A stretch of 64,000 nt of DNA, taken from Bonia amplexicaulis. Its lineage: Eukaryota > Streptophyta > Magnoliopsida > Poales > Poaceae. The stretch lies in the NCBI GenBank assembly GCA_036346245.1, contig CM070745.1, positions 13,951,511-14,015,510 of the forward strand, given 5' to 3'. Each line of letters begins with the position of its first letter. Positions within the stretch are counted from its first letter, which is position 1. This document shows, piece after piece, positions 54,935 to 64,000 of the stretch. Under the pieces are notes generated by a model. It did not search any database. It was not told where the DNA came from and was given only the letters and a program-made list of their open reading frames with translations. The position numbers were made by a program, and so were the translations under genes.

Positions 54935-57900
54935 TGTCACACCCCCGTTGCCAGGGGTGATGTGAGGACACGGCGTCCCGCAACTATTCACGCATGAACA
55001 GTTATGGAGCGTCGCGCAAGAGTATACCATCGCAGATTACAAAAAAGACCAACATATATTACAAGATAAGGTTTAACAACCCGGTTTTGAAAGCGGGCAT
55101 GCAAGCGAAATATGTTACAATACAAAAGAACTACCGAGAACTCGGCGTAATGAGACCTAAAACCAAGGATCTTCATCGGGATCGGCTCCTCGGCGCTTCT
55201 TGACAGAGCGACCCTCACCAGCATCTTGATCATCTGATGTGTTCAACAAGCCGTGAGCTAACCAGCTCAGCAAGCCACAAAGGAACCCTAACTTAACTAT
55301 TTGCACGGTTCAACAAAGGTTGGGGTATATTTGGTTTATTATTTATGTGGATGCAGTTTTATTTGACAAAACTTTTGGAAGATCAAAACAAGACTACTTC
55401 TTAATTCACAGGGGTTTTCAAAGTTTGATTTACCAACTAAACAAGTTAAACATACTTGTGAAAACTACTTAAGCTTTGCATTTGAAATCACCCATTTGAC
55501 ATGACTCCATTAACCGGAGCACGGCGATTCGAATACCATTTAATTGACTCTGCAGAGTTGCTCAACTTTACCCACAAGCATTCTTAACCCTCATGGTGAG
55601 TTAAGAAACCGGTCTTTTCACCGCTCGGTTCTTAACACACTCTACCCGATAGGTTCAGAATCCATATACCCTCGGGTATCCGTAGGCCAAAACGGAACGC
55701 CAGGCCCGAGTTATAGGGACCCATCGTTATTGTGTATGGATCTACATACCACATACCAATTCTCATGTAGAGCTCCACTTGGATTTGAGCAGCTACTAAA
55801 CCAGGGTTGACACGTCAACACCGATGGTTGAGCGATTACTATGTCATATGCTTAGCGCAAGGGGTTTAGTCCTTATATTTTCTCATGAGGTCCGCAACCT
55901 CCACCTCGGGGTAAGCGGTGGGCGAAGACCGTCTCACGGTTTCCCACAACACTCTTACCTAACTTCGCATACCAACACCTCCGACCTAGGGTGCGATGTC
56001 CCATACCACCCTACCCTAGTTTGGGTTTTCAAATCTACTGGCCCACGGCCGCAACCTTAGCAGTGTAAAGATTTGCATGATGTAAAAAATAACCTACAAT
56101 TATTAATTCAATAATTTAGATACTACTAGGGTTAACAATTGAATGGCTGCAAGTTTAACATGGCATTTATCAGTGGTAGGTATTACCTATATCGCATGTC
56201 ATTCTAAGCATTTTATTTTACACAAACTAGCATTTTACAACTAACAATAATGCAAATAGTGTAAAGACATAATTTAAAGGACATGGGATTCAACATGATC
56301 AAGGGTTGCGACTTGGTGGCCCCGAACGACTTGGCGATCTCGTAGGTCGCAACTCCACGAATCTCGGTCTTGCACCGAACCTTCCTGTAGTTCCGTCACT
56401 AGCGCAAACACATAAAATAACATAAGTCCTGCTCAATTCTAATTAAGCAAGGCAAAATAATCTATAAAAGAAATAAAGAGGAAGTAAATTGCATAAAATA
56501 TCAAATGAAAAGGGCTCTTTGAATTTTTAGATTTTGCTGGGGAATAATTTTGGAAATTGGAATTTACAGATGGGTTAAGAAAAGTGAAAGGAATATTGTG
56601 GTGAAATTTGGGAATTTTTGGGATTTTCTGTGACTTTCTAGGATTTATTTGGATTTTTCTGGATTTTGGAAATTGAGAAAATCGGAAAATCCGATGAATA
56701 GTAACGGGCTGGCCCAACCAGATCTTGCAGTGCACCTTTATCGCGGCTGCTGCTGTGCCGGCCGGCTGCCCACCGGCGAAGCGGTGCGGCCCACTCGGTA
56801 GCGCTCCCTCGGTCGGATGGTCGACACGTGGCCCGTGTGGCCGGGATGAGGTCGGGCGGGCGGCCCGGATCTAATGGGTTAAGTGAGATCGAGCGGCGGT
56901 GAGAGAGGGCTCGATCGGGCGGCTGTGGAGGTAGAACTTAAGTGAGATCGGACGGTCCTGAGGCCAGGCCATCCGACGACTATCTTTAAAAGAAAACGAT
57001 CGAGGGAATGGCGAGGATGCAGCCACGTCCCCTTCGTCTACCTCTCGCCCGAGTTCTCGCCGGAGAAACAGGGAGCGGCGGCGAAAACGGAAAGGAGCCA
57101 CCGAGGGTTCTCCGGGAAATCTGAGGGTGGAGAAAGGTTCTTTGGGGTGTGGGGAATCTGTTTCTGGGGTTTGGAACAGACGTCGAGGCTCAACGGCGAA
57201 GAATGGCCGGAGAAGAGTCGGCGACGATTTTCTGGCATCAGAGACCATCAGTGGCGCTCTGAGCAAATTGGTAGCTCTTAGAGCTTCTCTGGGACATGGG
57301 GAACTTGATGGTGGCCAGGGCTCGAGCTGGGAAGCTCTCTGGTGAGCTGGCCACGGTGGCCCCTTTGCTGCCGACGGCGAGCTTCGTCGCCAGGGCAGGA
57401 GAAGCATGCACTCGGTCGGGGAAGTCCACCATTGCATTCAGGAAACAAAAGGGAGCAAGTCAGCAAGAGAAATCAGATTTTAATGAAGAAAAGAAGAAAA
57501 GAGGTTCAGATGATCACCGGAGACGAAGAAGTCGATTGCCGGCAATGTAGGTGATTAAACTCAATCGGTGCTCGGGGAGTATCCGGGAGTGAGGGAAGCG
57601 TTTGGAGGGTTGCTTGAGCTCGGAATGGCTCGAGGAGGTGGCGGCGAGAGGCCGAAAGAGGAAGCTTGGGGATGGCAATGGCGCGAGTGGCGAGGCAGGC
57701 GGGCTGCAGAGGGTAAATGAGTTCGTCTGCTGACGAGAAGTGACCGGCACGAGGGGAGTAAATGCGGGCGAGAGAGTGAGAGAGGCTGGGGCGGTGGCGG
57801 CCTGCGCGGTGGCGCGTCCGCGCGAGAGAGAAACAAGGCGACCTCAGGCGGTGGGGTTCGAGGTGGCAGCTGCGAGTCACCGGCACGTGGCGCAAGAGGC

Positions 57901-58252
57901 GGCTCCAGCGGCGGCGTGGCGCGGCGGCGCGGTGTCCGGGTGGGCCGCTGCGAGAGGAGGCGAACGGGAGGCGACAGGCGGGACCTCCAGGAAGGCATCC
58001 GCGACGCGTGGCTCGAGGAGTGCCCGGTTTGGACCGCTGGCGGGCGGGCGAGAAACATGGCGCTGCTGTCCCGGGTGCGGCGCGAGCGAGGAAAGCGGAA
58101 AAGAGAGAGGCGCCAATGTGGCGAAAGCGGAAAGACGAGAAAGGAAAGCGGAAAGAGCCGGAAATTTCCCAATTGGGAAAGTTTTCAAAATTCACTCAAA
58201 AATTTAGGAAAAATTCAGGAAAAATTTTGGTTTGAAATTTTGAGTTCTTTCA
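54935..58252 (-). repeat. 5' LTR of the chromovirus (right copy)
   Basis: 3318 bp, TGTCACACCCC...TTCTTTCA, promoter-side LTR for the minus-strand element. Followed by the target duplication CTCAT (58253-58257). Confidence 0.93.
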
Positions 58253-58257
58253 CTCAT

Positions 58258-58649
58258 ACCTAAAGTTCTCTGAAGACCTATATAAAACTCATTGGGATTA
58301 GCCTTTGCCCATAGTTGACGAGACAGATGAGGAAAAGGATACGTAGAGGCAAAAGGAAAGAGACACCGCAGTCACTGAAAATTTGCTCTCTGCGTCTGCG
58401 TGCGTTGAATGAACGGATAGAACGTTAGAGAACTCTTCCAATGTCATTACCAATGTCAGATATCACGAATTGGCTCATGGCACACAACCTGCAGCTACCT
58501 TAGCTTTATAAGAAAGCCGCATGCATGCCCTACGATCTAGGTAACGCAAACGATCCTTTTAGTGGTTGGATATCTGCAGTATGGTGTTGGACTGTTTGTG
58601 CTGTTGATCATTCAGAATTGCGACAAAAACTAATTTTGCAAAGGCTAAG
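58258..58649. other. Host flank right of the chromovirus
   Basis: No gene recognised. A TATATAAAACTC motif occurs at 58279-58290; with no downstream reading frame it cannot be called a promoter. Confidence 0.4.
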
Positions 58650-58899
58650 GTGGTGATCGGTTCGGCTGAAAGCTGAAAGCTTATGGTGAAAATCATGTCT
58701 GGTGAAAAAATCATGGTGAGAGAGCTTATTTAACATAATTAAATTTAAAAAATTGAAAATATAAAAATATGTTAGCCCATCACGCATAACGCAAACGAAT
58801 ACGAGAAAAAAAACCGACAAAAAACTCAAAAAAGTCAAAATTCGAGAAAAGACGAAATTATGAATAGTGCAAAAATAAGCTTTAAGCTTAAGCTATAAG
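58650..58899 (+). mobile_element. MITE family M1, copy 6
   Basis: TGGTGATCGGTTCGGCTGAA, GAGCTTATTTAACATAATTA, ATATGTTAGCCCATCACGCA, AACGCAAACGAATACGAG and a terminal TAAGCTTTAAGCTTAAGCTA. The ends (AAAGCTTATGG and ATAAGCTTTAAGCTT) are inversely related. Closest to copy 5. Confidence 0.7.
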
Positions 58900-59150
58900 A
58901 CTTGTTTGGTTTCCAATAAAGCGAAAGCAAGAAGCATCGTTATTTGTTTGCGTACAATCAGAAAGTGACCAATTTGTTCTCACTTTAGGATACAAAAGTA
59001 TCACGATTCCTTGTTTCCTGCTTGCCTGTTGGTGGTGGGGGCAAATACAAACGGCTACATTACATTTCAGAAAAAAAGATATCTTCTGGGGAATCGCACA
59101 CGATAAATCCAATAAGATGTGTAGCATACATATTGCATGTTAAAAGTAAT

Positions 59151-59619
59151 TAAGGTCATCAGAATCTCGATTCTTTCATACCATCTAAAGATTTTTACAA
59201 TCTAATATTGATTAGATCAATCCAATTCTATGATAATATCTTAATGCTCGTACGATTCTACTCAAATTTTTGTAGAATCATGATCAAAATTTTCATACTA
59301 CTTGATTCTATCGATTATATTGTTTCATTATAAATAATACTTGTATACTTACTTTTAATTAAAAACTTTAACTTTTATCTCTTTATGTTCACTATAATTA
59401 TTATAAAATAACACATAATCTTACCTTTACTCTACAATTTGTAAAGAAAAGTTCAATAGACATAATTTTAAAAAATGCAGTAGTATTATAATACACTGTA
59501 GATTTTTAAAAATATTTTTAGTAGAATCAGGTAAGATCTTATATTCTACGTTGATCATACGTTTTACGACTCTATCAAAGAACCTCCGATCCGATTCGGG
59601 ATCACGATTCTGACAACTT
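59151..59619. mobile_element. Mutator-type MITE with 10-bp target duplication
   Basis: 469-bp AT-rich element. The ends AAGGTCATCAGAATC and GATTCTGACAACTT are inverted repeats with three mismatches. Perfect 10-bp direct repeats TAAAAGTAAT flank it at 59141-59150 and 59620-59629. The duplication size fits Mutator-like elements. Confidence 0.75.
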
Positions 59620-59629
59620 TAAAAGTAAT

Positions 59630-61060
59630 CATTCCCATCGAAGCCAAATTAATATTTTCATTGTGGCAGGTGGGAAACAGATTTACAGGTGTAAGACACT
59701 AGTAGAACACCATAGAAGGGATGATAGCAACATTAAACAACTCTGATTAAAAGGAGGCAAACACAGGGTGATTTGGGCTCTCCGAGTGCGCCTGCAGGTT
59801 TCCGTGCTTATCGCCATTATCACGAGCACTATATGACACTTTCAAATAATGTAGTATTCATCTGGGGACCAAAGCCTCTATGCTACATTTCTTTACGAGA
59901 CCTAAAAGTAATTGAAACAGCGATAGCTAACTAGGAATAATCATATGATAATAGCAACCTGCCTAAATGTTTGATTGATGACGCAACAACATGCCATTAA
60001 ATAAATATACAGATGGTTTTGTTCCTTTAATATGCTTAAGTCGTCAGACCTAAAATGAAACTTTGGTATAGCAGGCTTAACACTTATACCAAGTTTACCA
60101 GCTGAATGTGAACTGATCAGATCATCAAATGATGCTCATGTTCCGGTCATTACCTGTTCTGTTTACTAGTTCTTAGTCACAGTTTCCATCAAGAGTCCTC
60201 TTTTAAAGTTCTGTGAAGGCCCCAAGTAGTTTTACACAGCTATGACTAGCGCACTATTTGATTGAGAACTACAGTTCTAAAAACGCGAGGGATAGGTTAC
60301 AGGGATTTTTTTTCGGCCTGGCCGAAAATCTGTTTTACCAGTAACCCCCCGTAGAATTCTAAACTGGCTCCAAAAAGTTCTTTTTGCATAAATTTTGTCA
60401 AATTTGGAAGAATTTTTTGCCGAAATTTGTTTCAAAATTTTTGGATGATATTTTTAACACAACACAACAAATATGTTTCTTTTGGAAATACTTGTGTTCC
60501 TCAGAATTGGGAGCATCTCGATTAAGTAAATCTTTCCCCACCTTCACCATGTGACTAACTGAAAAGGAAGAAAAATGTTATAGTTCACCAAGCAGTTCCG
60601 ATTGCCTTTCATGAAACGTACTAGCAAGCCAGGGTTGTATGAAGCAAGAAGCTAGAGAGCACCCACCTAACTGGTGATATTCTTTGGTTCTCTGGAGATT
60701 TTTTACTGTTGATACGTGCTCGATTGGTATGACGAGATAATGCCAAGCAAAGAAAATTGCGCATGCACAAGCTGATCAGACAAATAATGGATCAATAGTT
60801 CCTTGTGGTAGTGGACAGTACCGATGCGATGTAAGTTTTTCACATGGTTGGTTGTTCTGAAATGTTGTTGGACTGCTGACCAGTTACAGAATAGAGGATT
60901 GCCGCATCCATAGGCCTATGTACTATGTGAACAAGAACCAGAGACATTCAACATCTCTTAATCAATTGTGTTATTGCAAGGTAGGTGTGATTTGCTATCC
61001 TTTTCCTGACGGATCGCAGTGCTATTATGTTAGCTGTGGACTTTGAACTTTCAGAATGGT
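59630..61060. other. Intergenic, no supported gene
   Basis: AT-rich with no recognised coding segment. Around 60310-60450 a TTTCGGCCTGGCCGAAAA palindrome lies in a block of AAATTT-rich words that resembles a dispersed repeat. Confidence 0.4.
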
Positions 61061-61064
61061 GACT

Positions 61065-61470
61065 ATCTGCTCAGAGTGTTGTTCAGAAGGATCACAGGAA
61101 AGGTTTCGACACAATGGTGATATTAGTTTTCTGGACAAGTCGGAAAGAAAGAAATGCAAGAGTATTCAATAATAAGTTTCGCTCCTTGCAAAATATTTTG
61201 CAGGTTATTTGGCAAGAAAGGTTGTTATGGAGTTCGACGAGAGCTTCTTGCCTTTGCAGCTGGATACTGTAGCTGTGTTGCTTTTGTCGGTGTTGTTTTA
61301 GTCTCTTATGTTTTTATTTTTCCGGTTCCTGATTTGGAAAGAGGCCTGAGTAAGCCCTACTGTACTTTCTCACCTGACCAATTTGGTTAGGTGATTAGTT
61401 ATACTCTTTCTTCTTCTATTAATGAAATGGCACATAAGTCTTTTGCGTGTTCTCAAGAAAAAAGAATTAA
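61065..61470 (+). mobile_element. LINE 3'-end fragment
   Basis: The plus strand reads AQSVVQKDHRKGFDTMVILV, FWTSRKERNARVFNN and LQNILQVIWQERLLWSS, which match the C-terminal tail of plant LINE reverse transcriptase proteins (..DRKGFDS.V.L..W..WKERN.RVF...). Then come noncoding words TTCTTCTTCTATTAATGAAA and a CTCAAGAAAAAAG tail, as in LINE 3' ends. 5'-truncated. Confidence 0.6.
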
Positions 61471-62366
61471 ATTATACTTGGTGCTAATAGTAAATCAAGG
61501 GCAAAACCGCTCTGGCAAGTTAAAGGCTCATGAAAGACAAAGCCAGCAAGAAGAGCTCAGCATTTCCTGTTATCTTTGCATTGATGTTGCTAACACCAGC
61601 ACAAGATATATTCTAGCAATTTATCAATCTTCAACTGTAAACTATGCCATATCTTGCAGGTTCTCTACTACGTGAAAATAAAGATGTGCAATTATAAAGA
61701 TCTAAAGTATGTTGTTTACGTCACTGTTCTGCATTAGATAGCAAAATATAATGATAATATCTTACACAGAAATTAGTGACAATTTCTTGCTAATAAAGGT
61801 GGTGTTTCTGCTTATGTGCAAAGATAGTATTGATCAACAAGAACTTGCAAGTAGGTACTCCACAGTACGCACAACTAGGTTCTCCACATGACCTCTTGGC
61901 GTTCTGGACTATACCCAAACTCAAACAACGGTTAAGATTAGATTGATCAGCAGTACTGATAAACCATCAAAATTCGGAAGATCTCTCTGAAAATGAGAGG
62001 TAAACATAAAAGATGGAATATCTAAAGACGAAGGTAAGGTGTCCAAGAAGGCCTACAGGCCAGTGGTTTCAAGATCTCACAATAATACTTTACAACGAGC
62101 AACTAAGCGACAAGGTTGACACCAGCAAATTACACACTAGCTAACACACAGAACAGCAAGCCCCCAATTAAATACTTCCACCTTGCACTACTTGTATAGA
62201 TTGCCAATTTAATCTAAAGAACATTGCCCGCGATGTTGGCCAGGTGTTCGACGAAATGAACCCAAGCACTATACGTCCGATGATACGTAATAACGGCACA
62301 TCTAGACCAGACGGCCAGCCCCTGCAACACGACGCTGTATGAACAGACTGCAAACACACCAAGTAC
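61471..62366. other. Noncoding; expected 3' exons of the HIT gene not found
   Basis: If the HIT gene on the minus strand were complete, its third and later exons (HYLVIP, HLHLHC) should lie here or further left. I see no matching segment. Confidence 0.4.
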
Positions 62367-62641
62367 CTGAACGCCGACGGGTTGATGTCCTGGAACGCGA
62401 CGACCTTGTCATCCTGCGCACATGAAAAGGGTCGCGTTTTCAGCAAGCGAAGCAACGGGTTGAAGCTTTCTGATCGGAGACGGTGACGGGGCGGGGGTAC
62501 GGAACGGAGTAGAGGAGGGCGGTGGTGGAGGTTGGGGCGCGGCGGGCGATGTCGCAGAACACGCACCAGTTGCCTTGGCATCGGCGTCCGCTCTGCCCTC
62601 TTCGCCGCGGGGCCGCTCCGGGAGCAGAAGGACTTCTTCAT
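62367..62641 (-). pseudogene. HIT/HINT-family gene, truncated (first two exons only)
   Basis: Exon 1 (about 62641-62506) ends with CVFCDIARRAPTSTTALLYS and a GT donor. Exon 2 (62413-62367) reads DDKVVAFQDINPSAFR between GCGCAG and GTACTTGG. These are the conserved N-terminal parts of plant HINT proteins, small nucleotide hydrolases or transferases acting on AMP-conjugates, with the CxxC zinc-binding start of the HIT fold. The catalytic HxHxH triad lies in later exons and is not present in the window. Just before VFCDI the frame is broken: DADAK... should run into GNCVFC, but bases are lost and gained (AAGGCAACTGGTGCG). A LINE fragment lies on the 3' side. Pseudogene, or a gene with local errors and a long intron extending beyond what I can recognise. 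Confidence 0.65.
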
Positions 62642-64000
62642 GGCACCTTCCTCTGGCTGGGGGTTAAAATTGACCGCTTCAGCGCCTGGGCCCGGACGCG
62701 GCGGCCGTGCTCGAAGGGATGCCGCCGCCGTGTCGGTCGTCGGGAGCGTAGTGTGATTCCACGGCCCAGGCAACGCAACCGGCTCGTCGACACCATGGGC
62801 CGGGGCCCAGTAGGCAGTAGCTTCGTTGGGTTCGGCACTTGGGCTCGTGGGGGTAGGTAGGGATAGGCGGTTTAATGCTGAGCCAGGAAAGCTCCAAGCC
62901 CAACTCCGACGCAGCCGTTTCTTCTTCCTTTGATGATAGGCACTTGATTCTTCGATCAAGCTTAGGTATGGTATTTCGCCATTATGGTATACTCCTCTAA
63001 AAAATTGGTATAATTGTATACCGTATGTGTTGGTCAGATTTGTACAAAAAAAAAAGATAGAGAATTGCTGATGTGGAGTAAGGAAAATTTTCCACCATTA
63101 CGCACGTTGGAGGTGGCAAATTGAACTCTCGCTTTTTTACTTCGTGAGAATCGAACACTTCGCACGCGAAGAAACTTAACATGGTCCAGTTCTCTGTCAC
63201 AACCGTGAGCCACGAATTAAGAGCTTGACCTGACGGGCTAGCTATCCAGACTTGAACGTCCGACGGAACGGAATGTTGGGTTAGCACGACTGCTGGTTGG
63301 GCTCAACCACGTGGAAGAAACAGGGCCATGTGCGGACGTACACAACCGAAGGTGTACACGCTAGAAAGGATTACTTGGGTCGGAACTTTTCGTGCCACGC
63401 TTGCCCACGGCAGGATCAAGTTACCTCAAAAACATGGACGAAATTACCTCAAAAACAAACTTAACAAGTTTCTATAACACAGGCATGAAAGTTCCGCCCA
63501 TAAAGGCACTTTTCTCTTGGGCTACAGCTAATGATTTTTTATTGTGACTGATAGTTTTTATTTACATTTTTTAAGGCCATAGTAGACGGTGAAAACACTG
63601 ACGTAGACGATACACATGGTTTAGAATGCAGAAAGCAATTTAAAGAATCCGTTTGTTGGCCAGGAATTGCTAGAACACACGCGAACACTATTGGACACAA
63701 AGATGGCAATCAACAAAGAGAGAGCTCGGTCTGATGCTTAACTCACGCACCTTTTCTCTGCTCCTTCTCTATTATTCAACGTTTCAAACGGCTACAGTTA
63801 ACTGAAGAAAAAAGAAAACTACGAACAAATTGCACGCACGTGCAACAACCAGTTCGGATTCTAAGCCACTCGGCCACAACCCTTATAACTCGGATCACGG
63901 ACCACCATTGATACTGTGACAACATTGCGCACGATCTGGAGTTCTGAACATTCTTTGAACTGCAGTACCTGAGTTCTAAAACTTCAGTTCGGTTCGGAAC
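62642..64000. other. Promoter side of the HIT gene and intergenic DNA
   Basis: 62642-62960 is GC-rich upstream sequence with an open minus-strand frame that is not recognisable. 62960-64000 is AT-rich and shows no gene, RNA or repeat border that I can support. Confidence 0.4.

Larger units (their letters stand above)
45765..58252 (-). mobile_element. Ty3/gypsy chromovirus, Tekay-like, full length but decayed
   Basis: 12.5-kb element between perfect 5-bp target duplications CTCAT (45760-45764 and 58253-58257). The coding order on the minus strand from right to left is LTR, primer site, extra ORF, gag, protease, reverse transcriptase, RNase H, integrase, chromodomain, polypurine tract, LTR. 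Very long LTRs (~3.3 kb), an initiator-Met-type primer site and a C-terminal chromodomain support the Tekay branch of chromoviruses. All coding parts carry frameshifts or stops; the copy is not autonomous as written. Confidence 0.93.

Noticed and set aside
1..64000. tRNA, rRNA or organelle-derived insertions
   Set aside because: No cloverleaf with a readable anticodon arm, no rRNA segments and no plastid or mitochondrial gene sequence were recognised by eye; a tRNAscan run would be the decisive test.

Overview
The window is nuclear DNA from a grass (Poaceae). Evidence: GC-rich first exons with AT-rich introns, monocot-type gene families, and a dense layer of grass-type transposons (Tekay-like chromovirus, CACTA, MULE, hAT, Helitron, TRIM, LINE fragments and many MITEs). 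I cannot name the species.

Layout. 1-6.4 kb is intergenic with short repeats and a MITE. 6380-9630 (+) is an SBT5-type subtilase gene broken by several frameshifts. 10643-14149 (+) and 17476-26110 (+) are tandem paralogues of the GT90 (DUF821, CAP10/Rumi-like) glycosyltransferase family. They share internal exon lengths of 193, 65 and 211 nt. The first has one frameshift and a 1-kb hAT element inside intron 4. The second is intact but has a 5.7-kb first intron full of retroelement debris. A 568-bp TRIM with perfect target-site duplications follows. 29348-30016 (+) is an intact PEX11 peroxisome-division gene. 30282-33808 is a decayed Mutator-like element with a 10-bp target duplication that also carries a plant mobile domain (PMD) pseudogene. 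34-38.5 kb holds a hAT transposase remnant, a 176-bp mini-Helitron and several MITEs. 39167-40603 (-) is an intact nepenthesin-type aspartyl protease gene with two opposed MITEs upstream. A CACTA terminus lies at 42.7 kb.

45765-58252 (-) is a complete-length but decayed Ty3/gypsy chromovirus (two ~3.3-kb LTRs, 5-bp target duplication CTCAT, initiator-Met-type primer site, gag with two zinc knuckles, degenerate protease, RT, RNase H, integrase, chromodomain, and an extra ORF upstream of gag). 58.3-64 kb is intergenic with two MITEs, a LINE 3' fragment and a truncated HIT/HINT gene (-).

The host genes do not form one pathway. They look like an ordinary gene-rich island (two glycosyltransferases, PEX11, a secreted protease) invaded by transposons. 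Many small indels occur in GC-rich or CAG/CTG/CCG contexts, in the subtilase, the first GT90 gene and between the two LTRs, so part of the apparent decay may be residual sequencing error. No undescribed system is proven. The least explained structures are the MULE-PMD element with its palindrome clusters, the extra ORF of the chromovirus, the TACGACC-rich array near 14.5 kb, and the hAT insertion directly abutting a splice acceptor.
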